A DNA stretch of 64,000 nucleotides from JADGHX01 sp037200125 (lineage in GTDB: Bacteria; Pseudomonadota; Gammaproteobacteria; Steroidobacterales; Steroidobacteraceae), in the NCBI GenBank assembly GCA_037200125.1, contig JBBCGS010000008.1:372001-436000 (forward strand). The letters run 5' to 3'. The position numbers and the translations under genes are program-made. The notes below the pieces were generated by a model. It saw only the letters and a program-made list of their open reading frames with translations, was not told where the DNA came from and did no database searches. Positions 1 through 8,762 of this stretch are shown here, one piece after another (the stretch's first letter is position 1; every line of letters begins with the position of its first letter).

Positions 1-3
1 CAT
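1..3 (-). CDS. Start codon of a leftward gene cut off by the window edge
   Basis: An ATG on the minus strand lies at 3-1. A clear Shine-Dalgarno AGGAG (minus strand, 17-13) sits 9 nt ahead of it, so a gene very probably begins here and runs out of the window. Nothing of its product is visible. It lies 139 bp downstream of the REC-MarR regulator on the same strand, so it could share that transcript. Confidence 0.5.
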
Positions 4-142
4 GGGCGCAATCTCCTGAAGGCATACCCGTCGCGACCCGGCGGATGACTGCAACGATACGAGATGCGCGTGCCCTGCGAGTCGAAGATGCGTCCACCCT
101 GAATCCATCGGGCCGGTTGCATCCGAAATGAAGCGTTCGCGC

Positions 143-1102
143 TCAACCCGTCAGCGCGTACACGTAGGCGTTCGCCTGGGCGAGGTACTCCGCCAGCAGT
201 TCCTGGGATTTGGGCGTGAGCGTCACGAAGTCGCGGCGGGCGTCGGCCGGATCCGGGATGCGTTCGATGTAGCCGCGCGAAGCCAGCTCGTTCATGCGGC
301 GCAGGGATGTGGTCGCGGAAACTCCGCTGATCGAAATGGCGAGGCCGGACACCGACAGCCGTTGCCGCAGCCGTTCCGCACGCAGCAGCTCGAGCAGCAG
401 GTCCCACGCGACGTCGTCGAGCTTGTGATGCTCATATCGTGCTCGCAGGCGCCGCAGGTGCTCGATGGTGTCGAGCACGGCAAGTCTGCCACCGTCGCCC
501 GGCGGTTCACGCGCCGGCGCGGTGCCGGCCGGCGCGTTTCGACTTTCGGCACCCGTCCGCGCCGGCCGATTGGCCGTTGAAGGAGCGGCCGCACGTTCGC
601 CGGCCTCGTACGCGGAGATCTCGGTGGAATATGCAAGGCTGCGCAACCTTCCCGCCAGCTCTTCCGCCTGGCGCATCAACTGTTCCACCTGCGGTGGACG
701 CGCCTGGTGTGCGGTGCGATCCGCACGCGCCTGCGCCACCGCGCGCGCGACTGTCTGAAGCAACTCCGGCGGACGAATCGGTTTCACCAGAAAATCGTTC
801 ACGCCCAGGCGTAGTGCATCCACCGCCGCTTCGACAGTGGGCTGCGCCGTCAGCAACAGCACGCGTGGCTTGGTGTGCTCCAGCGCTAACCCGTTCAGGC
901 GATCGACAAACTGCAGGCCCGTGACACCGGGCATGAGAATATCGCTCAGCACCACACCAATCTGCGGACGCTGCGCGATAAGCGACAGCGCTGCCTCGGC
1001 ATCTGTCTTCACCAGGCAGTTGTATCCGGCAGCAGACAGAATCCCCTCGAGAATGCTCAACATCGTTGCATCGTCGTCCAGCAACAGCACTTCTTCACTC
1101 AT
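143..1102 (-). CDS. Response regulator with REC domain and MarR-like winged-helix output
   Basis: The 319-aa product starts with a receiver domain (about residues 4-120): acidic pocket D9-D11, phospho-acceptor D54 in VLSDILMP, T85 and K107. A Pro/Ala-rich linker follows. The C-terminal part (about 215-319) reads as a MarR-type winged helix, with a recognition-helix region SLRRMNELASRGYIER and a wing DARRDFVTLTPKSQELL. The start at 1102 is chosen over an upstream ATG at 1192 because AAAGGAG lies 6 nt before it and the REC fold begins at once. REC-MarR fusion is an uncommon output arrangement. It is divergent from the first hybrid kinase (230 bp between starts), which makes it a likely phosphorelay output. 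Its target DNA and signal are unknown. Confidence 0.85.
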   Translation of the reverse strand: MSEEVLLLDDDATMLSILEGILSAAGYNCLVKTDAEAALSLIAQRPQIGVVLSDILMPGVTGLQFVDRLNGLALEHTKPRVLLLTAQPTVEAAVDALRLGVNDFLVKPIRPPELLQTVARAVAQARADRTAHQARPPQVEQLMRQAEELAGRLRSLAYSTEISAYEAGERAAAPSTANRPARTGAESRNAPAGTAPAREPPGDGGRLAVLDTIEHLRRLRARYEHHKLDDVAWDLLLELLRAERLRQRLSVSGLAISISGVSATTSLRRMNELASRGYIERIPDPADARRDFVTLTPKSQELLAEYLAQANAYVYALTG

Positions 1103-1332
1103 GGCACGCTCCTTTGCGGGAAGTACCGACGATAGGGGCAAAGCGTCCGCCGACGCCAGCGGCTCTTCCAATTTGTACTCGACTGCGGACAAATGAGGAT
1201 GGTTCCACCGCGGTGACTCGAAATAAATATACCCATTACCTATCTTTGGAACTATGTCCGCTCACGGACATTTGCAATGACGTATATTCACAAACGTCGC
1301 GGGCGGCAACGACAGGGAGGCGAGGAGCCGGA

Positions 1333-4254
1333 ATGCCATCTTCACTCGGCCACACCGGTCACCGGCTGACCTTCCGGGAGCGGCAGCCACGGATTCTGGT
1401 GTGTGCGCTGGGCACCTTGCTCGCGGTCTGCAATCTCACTCTCGACCCTAAGCTCGGCGCCGGGTTCACCGTCTCGCTGGTGCCTTTCATCGTCATGTCC
1501 ACGGCGCTGCTCGGCGGCTGGGTCATCGCGGCCATCTGCGCCGTGATAGCGGCGCTCGCGGAGCTCCTGACCAGCGGCGACGTCGTGGCGGTGGCATTCG
1601 GCTGCGCGGTGGCGGTCGTGTGCGGAGAGATGCTGCGGCGGGGCGTGCGGCCCATCGTCATCGCCGGCATGCAGTTCGCGTCGATAATCCTGGTCAACTC
1701 GCCGCACCTGTCCGCGCCCGAGGCGCTGCCGTTCGTCCAGCTCTGCGCAGCGGCGCTCGCCCACGCCGGCCTCACCGCGGCCCTCGCGACCGGAGTGCTG
1801 ATACTCACGCCGAGGCGCAGAGCCAACTTGCCGCTCCGCTGCCGGCTGCGGGGGGATCACATCGTCTTCATTCTGACGGTGGGCGCTCTTTCGCTCGTCA
1901 CAGTCGCCGTCGTGATCTGGACGCGTCCGCAAGCGCTGGCCAACGGCTATGGCTGGGGCGAAAATTCGGCGCTGCGCCTCTCGAGCATGATGCTCACGGG
2001 TTATGTCACAAACCTCGTGCTCACCGCGCGATTCAGCAACATCGCGCGCCGCATGCCGCGCCTCCTCGCGGGGACGCAGCCAGGGCGCTCGCAACGCAAG
2101 ACGCTTCGCTCGCGTATCGAGTCACCCCTCGAGGTGGCGCATTTCCTCGTCAGCGTCAATCGTGAAAGAAGACGCTTGCGGCGCGACGTCGCGCGGCAAG
2201 CCAGGGAGAGCTCGGCGACACGCGATCAGGCGCGGCGCCTGACGCAGGAGATTCTCAAGGCCCGCCACCGGCTGAAACTGCAATCCGACCAGCTGCGCGC
2301 GCTGGCGCGCTCCAACGACTATGCGCGGAGCCGGTATCACGCGCTGATGAATCTGTCTGGCGACGTGACGCTGTTCTGCAATGAGAAGGGAATGATCCAG
2401 TCCGTGAGTCGCTCGGCCGAGCGCATGCTCGGTTACGCGCCGGCGGAGCTCAAGGGCCAACCGATTACGCTGCTCATCCCGCAGAGCTCGCCGAGCGATC
2501 ACCCGCTCGATGTCGCACGCAAAACCCCCGTCGAGGGGGCGGCCAGCATGCGCGAAACCACCGTGCGCTCCGCGGATGGAAAGAACAAGGAGGTTATTGC
2601 GCTGCTCAGTTCGTTCGCGACACGCGGCACCGTGAATTTCTCCATCCAGCTGCGCGAGATCACGAATATGAAGAAGGCGCTCGCGACCCTGGAGCAGGCG
2701 CAGACGCTGGCGCAGTCCGCTCACAGGTCGCGCGACCAGTTCATCGCGGCCATGAGCCATGAGTTGCGCACGCCGCTGCACGGCCTCATCGCGACGCTCG
2801 AAATGATGCGCGCCGGCGAGAACTGCGCGCCGGAGATGCGCCAGCATCTGTCGATCGCGCGCATTTCGGCGCGGGCACTGCTCAAGATCGCGAACGACAT
2901 CCTCGATCTCACCCGCATCGAGTCGGGCCACTTCACCCTCGAGCACCGCCCGTTCTCGCCGCTCGCGACCATCCAGGAAGTCGTGGACGAGTCGCGGGCG
3001 CGCGCCGACTCGGTCGGCCTCACCCTGCAGCTGCGCATCGTCGATTCGCTGCCGCCGGCGCTGATCGGGGACCCGGGAAGGCTGAAACAGATCCTCCACA
3101 ACCTGATTTCGAATGCGCTCAAGTTCACGCCTTCCGGCGGCGTCACTCTGCAAGTGACATGCGATGGCACCGGCTGCACGTTCGACGTCATCGATACGGG
3201 CAAGGGCATCCCCGAGGACAAGTGGAAGACGATCTTCGACCCGTTCGTGCAGGTCGAGTCCGTCCGCGGACGCCAGGCGGGCGGAACGGGCCTCGGTCTG
3301 CCGATCAGCCGCCGTCTCGCCGAAGCGATGGGCGGTAACCTGACGCTCCTGCGCTCGAGCTCGGCGGGGTCGACTTTCCGACTCGTCGTGTCGCTGCCCG
3401 TGACGCAGGAAGCGCTTGCGGAGGAACAGAGCCAGCGCATCTTCAACAATCCGCGCGGCCGTATCCTGGTCGTCGAGGACAATGCCGCCAACCGTTACGT
3501 CGCCGAGGCGCTGCTCACGAGTCTGGAATGCCCCGTGACCATCGTCGAAAGCGGTGAGGAGGCGCTCGCGCGGCTGGAGAAAGAGGAGTTCGATCTCATC
3601 CTGATGGACTGCCAGATGCCCGGGCTCGATGGCTTCGAAACGACGCGGCGAGCGCGCCGCCTCCTGCGCCGGCATGTGCCCGTCATCGCCATGACCGCGA
3701 ACGCTTCGGTCGAGGATCGGCAGCGTTGTCTCGAAGCCGGCATGGACGACTTCCTGCCCAAGCCCTTCGGGCGACAGGCGTTGCACGCCCTGCTGTGCAA
3801 ATGGCTGGAACCCGCGCGCATCAGCGATCGGGTGAACGACGAGCTCGCCGCGCAGGTGCGCGCACTCCCCGCCCTCGACGTCGTGGTGTTCGACGAGTTG
3901 CGGCAGAGCCTGCAATGGCGCGTCGAGCCGCTCCAGCGGATCTGCACCACCTTTACCGACTCCGCGAGGAACGCCTTTGGGGTGATCGAAGGCAGCACCG
4001 GGATCGACCGGCGCGCGCTGCGCCGTCATCTGCACACCCTGCTCGGCAGCGCGGGCATGGTCGGCGCACGCCAGGCCGAGCATGTCGCCCGCGCGATCCA
4101 GCGCGACGTGGAGTCCAACCGGCTCGACGACGTCGACGCCGCGCTCGCGCTCCTGAGGGGCGCGTTACAAGCCTTCGAGAAGGAGTTCAACCGCCGACTG
4201 CAGGAAAGCTCCGGCGAGCACTATGGTGAAGCCGCGGGCGGTCGCGAGCACTGA
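1333..4254 (+). CDS. Membrane hybrid sensor histidine kinase (PAS-HisKA-HATPase-REC-HPt), copy 1
   Basis: The 973-aa product has an N-terminal hydrophobic region with about six or seven membrane segments (roughly residues 17-240), then a charged, probably coiled-coil linker. A PAS domain begins near 334. HisKA carries H476 in FIAAMSHELRTPL. The ATPase has its N box near 594 (NLISNALKF), DTGKGIP at 621, and GGTGLGLPI. The REC domain has acceptor D759 in LILMDCQMPG. The C-terminal HPt has H901 in HTLLGS, where families usually show HxLKGS. All phosphotransfer residues are present, so this is a complete His-Asp-His relay in one chain, of ArcB/BarA type. The start at 1333 is preceded by GAGGAG; a longer in-frame extension upstream runs over the divergent regulator and is rejected. 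The membrane domain matches no sensor I can name. Confidence 0.9.
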   Translation: MPSSLGHTGHRLTFRERQPRILVCALGTLLAVCNLTLDPKLGAGFTVSLVPFIVMSTALLGGWVIAAICAVIAALAELLTSGDVVAVAFGCAVAVVCGEMLRRGVRPIVIAGMQFASIILVNSPHLSAPEALPFVQLCAAALAHAGLTAALATGVLILTPRRRANLPLRCRLRGDHIVFILTVGALSLVTVAVVIWTRPQALANGYGWGENSALRLSSMMLTGYVTNLVLTARFSNIARRMPRLLAGTQPGRSQRKTLRSRIESPLEVAHFLVSVNRERRRLRRDVARQARESSATRDQARRLTQEILKARHRLKLQSDQLRALARSNDYARSRYHALMNLSGDVTLFCNEKGMIQSVSRSAERMLGYAPAELKGQPITLLIPQSSPSDHPLDVARKTPVEGAASMRETTVRSADGKNKEVIALLSSFATRGTVNFSIQLREITNMKKALATLEQAQTLAQSAHRSRDQFIAAMSHELRTPLHGLIATLEMMRAGENCAPEMRQHLSIARISARALLKIANDILDLTRIESGHFTLEHRPFSPLATIQEVVDESRARADSVGLTLQLRIVDSLPPALIGDPGRLKQILHNLISNALKFTPSGGVTLQVTCDGTGCTFDVIDTGKGIPEDKWKTIFDPFVQVESVRGRQAGGTGLGLPISRRLAEAMGGNLTLLRSSSAGSTFRLVVSLPVTQEALAEEQSQRIFNNPRGRILVVEDNAANRYVAEALLTSLECPVTIVESGEEALARLEKEEFDLILMDCQMPGLDGFETTRRARRLLRRHVPVIAMTANASVEDRQRCLEAGMDDFLPKPFGRQALHALLCKWLEPARISDRVNDELAAQVRALPALDVVVFDELRQSLQWRVEPLQRICTTFTDSARNAFGVIEGSTGIDRRALRRHLHTLLGSAGMVGARQAEHVARAIQRDVESNRLDDVDAALALLRGALQAFEKEFNRRLQESSGEHYGEAAGGREH

Positions 4255-4293
4255 GCAGCCCGCGCAAGCGGGAGAATCGACCCTGGGCCGCAA

Positions 4294-4809
4294 TCAAATC
4301 GCGACGCGCGCCGCACGCAATCGGGTGAGCTTGAGATAACGGGCCGCGAGCCGCCGATACTTTTGCCGGGTACGGAGCGCCGCATGCACATGCGCACGCA
4401 GTTCGCGCGGATTGCACGGCTTCACCAGCACACTATCCGCCCCCGCCCGAAGCAGGTCCGCGCGCACGACATCGTTTGCGAAGCCCGTCACGCCGATGAT
4501 CGGCACGAAGTGCCAGCGCCCGCTCGACTGCAGCCAGCGAAAGAACTGGTCGCCGCTCATCACCTCCATCACGAGATCGCACACGATCACGTCCGGTTTG
4601 ATCCGCGCGAGGCGCTGGCGCACTTCCGCGGCATCCGAGGCGAATACGATGCGGTACTCGTCCGGCGCAAGAATTGCCGCCAGCGTCAGACGCGCGGTCG
4701 GATCGTCGTCCACGATGAGAACGGTTGCGGAGCCCTGCGCCGACGACGTCGCGCGGCGCTCACGAAAGGCCCGTGGGGCGTCACCCGGTGAATTGTCTGA
4801 TCGCGTCAT
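4294..4809 (-). CDS. Stand-alone receiver (single-domain response regulator)
   Basis: The 171-aa product is a lone REC domain after a Ser/Arg-rich N-terminal tail of about 28 residues. The phospho-acceptor is D78 in VIVCDLVM, with acidic residues D34-D36, T108 and K130. The C-terminal tail of about 20 residues is basic (RTRQKYRRLAARYLKL). No output domain is visible, so a CheY/Spo0F-like relay or protein-binding role is likely. The start at 4809 fits the REC fold; a longer frame from 4974 is possible but its first 55 residues look non-coding. It lies on the opposite strand between the two hybrid kinases, 39 bp past the end of the first and divergent from the second, which points to a shared relay. 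Confidence 0.82.
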   Translation of the reverse strand: MTRSDNSPGDAPRAFRERRATSSAQGSATVLIVDDDPTARLTLAAILAPDEYRIVFASDAAEVRQRLARIKPDVIVCDLVMEVMSGDQFFRWLQSSGRWHFVPIIGVTGFANDVVRADLLRAGADSVLVKPCNPRELRAHVHAALRTRQKYRRLAARYLKLTRLRAARVAI

Positions 4810-5137
4810 GTCGAAGGTCCTGTGGCGGCCGAAAAGTCGCGGCCAGTGATGCAACACTGTAGAGCCATCCGGCCGAAAAGGTGCGAGCGTCTTCACACAA
4901 GAAATGTGCACGGCGCAGGTATGTCCCGGATTGGATGCAGCGTGGATCAGACTGCACGGCGGCGCAGGAACCACGCTCTATTATGAGCGCAGGGAGCTTT
5001 CCGGCTCTCGGGTCTTGCGGATGCAATGGATTAGGGAGGACGCGGCGGCAACGCTGCGAGGGACAGCATGAGCTTTTCGGAAGTACGCAGCTCACGACAT
5101 GCCAGCAGGAGCGAGTCCTCGCGCGCGAGGAGATCTC

Positions 5138-8071
5138 ATGCGCTTATCTGAAGTCCTTCCCCGCATCAGCACTTCGACGGCCTGGCAAGTCCGCGCGCTG
5201 ATCGTCGTGCTGGGCACGCTCGCCGCCGGCGCGAACATGTCTCTGGAGCCGCAGCTCACCGGCGGCCTGAGCCTGTCGCTCGTGCCGGCGATCGTGATGA
5301 TCGTCACAGTGCTCGGAGGCTGGGAGGCCGCCGCACTCTCTCTCGCAATCATTGCGGTGAACGCCCTGTTGCTCGGACATCCCGGTGCCTGGCAGGTGAT
5401 TGCCGCCGCCGGCATCGCGGTGTTCTGCGGAGAAGCGCTGCGACGGGGCGCTCGCCCTCTCCTCATATCCCTGGTGCAACTGCTGGTCGCTCTGATGAGC
5501 GAGCTGCCCATGCTCGCCGGGAAATTGACCATCGCCAGCCTGGGCACTCTGTCGAACGCCGCCGCCCACGCGGGTATCAACGTTGCGCTCGCGACGCTGG
5601 TGCTCGTCTTCATGCCTCGACGAAGCAACTCGTTCCCCGCGCGCTGCCGTACGCGTTGGGATCACATCGTCTTTTCGCTGGTCGTGGGCACGGCTTCGGT
5701 CACCATCCTGGGCCTGCTCACGAACACGAGCCACTCCCATCAACCCGCCGCTGAACGTTGGGCCTCGGCGGAACTGATGGCTGCCCGCGTCTCCGTGCTC
5801 GTTGCGCTTGCCGTCGCGGCGAGCTGCGCTCTCACGAAATGGTGTGAAGCGACGACGCGCGGGCTTCCGGAGCGCTATCGCGCGTTGCATACGAAGGCGG
5901 CACTCGCCGGTCATCGGCTCAAGCGCGGCGAATTGCCGCTCGAAGTCGCCGGCTTCTTCCTCGACGTCACGCGCGAGACGAACCATTTGCGTCGCGACGC
6001 TGAACGCTACGACAAGAACCTGATGGAAGCGCAGCAAGCCGTCGCCGGGATGCGGGAGGAGCTGTCGCAGGTGAAGGAAGCGCTCCGTCACCGATCGGAG
6101 CAGCTGAAGCAAGCTGTCGGCGCCTGTGAGCGCCTGAACGCACATTACCGCGCGCTGATGGACTGCTCCGCGGACGTCAACATGTTCGTCGACGAGAACG
6201 GCATCATCCAATCCGTCAACCGCGCGATCGAGCGCATGCTGGGACATCAACCCGACGCCCTCAAGGGAAAGCCGCTCGGCGCCCTGATTCCGCCGGACTG
6301 CGTAGTGGACCATCCGCTCGATCTCACCGGGAAGGACCCGGCCAACCCCGTTCCGCACGCCGTGAAAGGCGACGTGCGGGCCGCGAACGGCAAGAACCGC
6401 CACGTCGCGATACACCTGCACCCGCTTCTCGCTCGCAGCGAACGGTTTTACCTGGTTCGGCTGCGGGATCAGCGCAATACGCACGAGGCGCTCGCCACGC
6501 ACCCACCGCTTCGGGAGTCCGTGCGCTCCGCTCCCGAGTCACCGAGCCTCTTCATCGCCGCGATGAGCCACGAGCTGCGCACGCCGCTGCATGGCCTCAT
6601 CGCCACGCTCGACATGCTGCGAATCGGCGGTCAACCGGCGAACGAATACCAGCGTCAACTCTCCATCGCACGCACTTCGGCACGGGCACTGCTCAAGATC
6701 GCGAACGACGTGCTGGACCTGGCACGTCTCGGCACCGGCGACTTCCCGCTCGAACGAAAGCCGTTTGCGATGTCCACGGCGCTCCGGGAAATAGCGGACG
6801 AAGCACGCGCTCGCGCGACCTCGCTCGGGCTCGGCGTGTCGACTCAGATGACGAGCGAGCTGCCGCCCACGTTCCTCGGCGATCCGGCGCGGCTCAAGCA
6901 GATTCTCGCGAACCTCGTGTCGAACGCGCTGAAGTTCACGGAGGCCGGCGGCGTGACGCTCCGTGTTGGATACGACGGCGGGCTCTGCACGATCGACGTG
7001 CAGGATACCGGTGAAGGTGTTCCGCACGACAAGCGTGACTGCATCTTCGAGCCGTTCGTGCAGCTCGATTCGGGCTCGGGCCGCAAGGCCGGCGGCAGCG
7101 GACTCGGGCTGCCCATCTGCCGCCGGCTTGCCGAAGCGATGGGCGGACGGCTCGTGTTGCTCACATCCGGACCGCGGGGCTCGACGTTCCGGCTGACGCT
7201 GCCGCTCGAATCGTCGCAGGAGCCCCCGCCGGACGAGCAGAGCCAACGAGTGTTCCACAACCCGCACGGCCGGATCCTCGTCGTGGAGGACAATCCAGCG
7301 AACCGCTACGTCGCTGAAGCGCTGCTCACCGGTCTCGAATGCCCCGCCACGATCGTCGCTGGCGGACGCGAGGCCCTCGAGATGCTGCAACAACAGGAGT
7401 TCGACCTGATCCTGATGGATTGCCAGATGCCCGGCATGGATGGATACGAGACGACGCGCCAAGTGCGCCGCCTGCTGAAGCGACGCGTGCCGATCATCGC
7501 GATGACCGCCAATGCCATGGCTGCCGACCGCAACCATTGCCTCGAAGCCGGAATGGACGACTTCCTGGCGAAGCCTTTCGGTCGGTCGGGACTGAACGCG
7601 GTGTTGTGCAAGTGGCTGGCGCCGGGTGCCGGCGGCGACGCGAAGCACGATCCGCAGGCGCGACTGGCCGTGCTTCCCGACCTCGATGTGAAGGTGCTCG
7701 ACGAGCTGCGGGATAGCCTGCAATGGCGGATGGAGCCCCTGAAGCGAATCTGCACGACGTTCACGGGTTCCGCCCAGCAGACCCTCGCGCTACTCGACGG
7801 CAGCCGCGGATTGGACCGGCAGGCGTTGCAACGGCACCTCCATACACTGCTGGGGAGCGCTGGAATGGTAGGGGCTCGCCAAGTGGAATATCTGGCCGGT
7901 CAGATCCAGCGTGCGGTGAAGGCAAATCAGCGCGAGGAGATCGAAGGCGCCACCGCGATGCTACGGCTCGCGGTGCTGAGGTACGAGCGCGAGTTCGAGC
8001 GGAGATTGAACAGCGGGGCGGATGCGAGGGCTGAGGAGCTCGGCTCGGAGGCTTTTCAGGGAGTGGCGTGA
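5138..8071 (+). CDS. Membrane hybrid sensor histidine kinase (PAS-HisKA-HATPase-REC-HPt), copy 2
   Basis: This 977-aa paralogue of the kinase at 1333 has the same domain order and length: several membrane segments in residues about 20-230, linker, PAS (about 340-440), HisKA with H478 (FIAAMSHELRTPL), HATPase with NLVSNALKF, DTGEGVP and GGSGLGLPI, REC with D761 (LILMDCQMPG), and HPt with H902 (HTLLGS). Catalytic and REC segments are nearly identical between the copies, while the membrane and PAS parts differ clearly. That pattern fits tandem duplication followed by sensory divergence. The start at 5138 has GAGGAG 5 nt upstream; an ATG at 5099 is in frame but lacks such a site. Just after the stop the sequence becomes an IS110-type remnant. 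Confidence 0.9.
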   Translation: MRLSEVLPRISTSTAWQVRALIVVLGTLAAGANMSLEPQLTGGLSLSLVPAIVMIVTVLGGWEAAALSLAIIAVNALLLGHPGAWQVIAAAGIAVFCGEALRRGARPLLISLVQLLVALMSELPMLAGKLTIASLGTLSNAAAHAGINVALATLVLVFMPRRSNSFPARCRTRWDHIVFSLVVGTASVTILGLLTNTSHSHQPAAERWASAELMAARVSVLVALAVAASCALTKWCEATTRGLPERYRALHTKAALAGHRLKRGELPLEVAGFFLDVTRETNHLRRDAERYDKNLMEAQQAVAGMREELSQVKEALRHRSEQLKQAVGACERLNAHYRALMDCSADVNMFVDENGIIQSVNRAIERMLGHQPDALKGKPLGALIPPDCVVDHPLDLTGKDPANPVPHAVKGDVRAANGKNRHVAIHLHPLLARSERFYLVRLRDQRNTHEALATHPPLRESVRSAPESPSLFIAAMSHELRTPLHGLIATLDMLRIGGQPANEYQRQLSIARTSARALLKIANDVLDLARLGTGDFPLERKPFAMSTALREIADEARARATSLGLGVSTQMTSELPPTFLGDPARLKQILANLVSNALKFTEAGGVTLRVGYDGGLCTIDVQDTGEGVPHDKRDCIFEPFVQLDSGSGRKAGGSGLGLPICRRLAEAMGGRLVLLTSGPRGSTFRLTLPLESSQEPPPDEQSQRVFHNPHGRILVVEDNPANRYVAEALLTGLECPATIVAGGREALEMLQQQEFDLILMDCQMPGMDGYETTRQVRRLLKRRVPIIAMTANAMAADRNHCLEAGMDDFLAKPFGRSGLNAVLCKWLAPGAGGDAKHDPQARLAVLPDLDVKVLDELRDSLQWRMEPLKRICTTFTGSAQQTLALLDGSRGLDRQALQRHLHTLLGSAGMVGARQVEYLAGQIQRAVKANQREEIEGATAMLRLAVLRYEREFERRLNSGADARAEELGSEAFQGVA

Positions 8072-8272
8072 GGAGGCGGGGTTCCTCGCGAGCATTCCAG
8101 CGGCGAGCGTATACGCCGAGGTGCGATTACCAAGTGCGGCAAGCCGCCTGTGCGCCGGATTGCGATTGAATCGGCGTGGGCGTATCGCTTTCGTCCGGTG
8201 ATCAGTCGCACGCTCGCGCCACGCCACCTCTATACGGCGAAGCAAACGAACGGATCTGCGGGAGCAATTTGA
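8072..8272 (+). mobile_element. Remnant of an IS110-family transposase (C-terminal part)
   Basis: The frame running straight on from the kinase stop encodes a recognisable IS110/IS116 C-terminal block. It reads PREHSSGERIRRGAITK, then a Cys-Gly-Lys stretch, then RRIAIESAWAYRFRPVIS, ending at a TGA at 8270-8272. In IS110 transposases this region reads approximately SEHSSG..R.GxITKTGN..RR.LVEAAW.YRHRP. No start, no N-terminal DEDD domain and no intact element ends are present. The match decays after 8272; a shifted frame to about 8350 may be more of it. It is a dead fragment, not an active element. Confidence 0.75.
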
Positions 8273-8379
8273 GGACTACGTTCGAGGCAAGCTGACCCCG
8301 CGCGGTCACCGCGCGGTGCGTTGGCTGCTCCGGCCACAAATAGCCCGAGAGAAGCTCAGCCGCCCTGACAATCCGGCAC

Positions 8380-8412
8380 TGTGACTTATAGTTGACACCA
8401 TGTGACTTATAG
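8380..8412 (+). promoter_or_regulatory. Direct-repeat operator candidate of the toxin-antitoxin pair
   Basis: Two exact copies of TGTGACTTATAG lie at 8380-8391 and 8401-8412. They are spaced 21 bp apart, two helical turns, so both face the same side of the DNA. Each copy overlaps a -10-like hexamer (TATAGT, TATAGA), and a TTGACA lies at 8392-8397. This is the layout expected for autoregulation by the antitoxin. The role is inferred; the repeats are seen. Confidence 0.5.
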
Positions 8413-8425
8413 ATCACACATTGGA

Positions 8426-8716
8426 ATGGTCGAAGTCCGCCAAACCGCCACCTTCTCCGCATGGCTTGCCGAACTCGGCGATGAGGAAGCGCAGGGTCGC
8501 ATCCTCATAGCGGTCCGGAAGATAACGCTTGGCAACTTCGGCAAGCATCGCAGGCTCACGAAGAAAGTGAGCGAGTTGAAGATCGACTACGGCCCGGGCT
8601 AACGCGTCTATTTCACCAAGCGCGGCCCGGTCGTGGTGATCCTTTTGTGTGATGGTGACAAACGTACGCAGGACGCAGACATCAAGAAGGCCGTGAAGCT
8701 GGCCGACGGGGTGTGA
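8426..8716 (+). pseudogene. HigB/RelE-like addiction-module killer protein, broken by an in-frame stop
   Basis: The frame starts MVEVRQTATFSAWLAEL and matches the phage Gp49-like/HigB killer family. It stops at TAA 8600-8602 after IDYGPG, then continues in the same frame as RVYFTKRGPVVVILLCDG to a TGA at 8714-8716. Intact relatives read GPGYRVYF, so one Tyr codon (TAY) has become TAA. The truncated product of about 58 residues lacks the conserved C-terminal half, so the toxin is probably inactive, barring a read error. The antitoxin follows after 46 bp. Confidence 0.8.
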
Positions 8717-8762
8717 TCGCGTGAAATCAGCGTGCGTAAATACATTTATGGAGTGTTCCCCT

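Noticed and set aside
2122..4083. Long open frame (653 codons) on the minus strand opposite hybrid kinase 1
   Set aside because: It mirrors the kinase codons in a GC-rich genome, has no domain likeness and no ribosome site; the plus-strand kinase explains the region fully.
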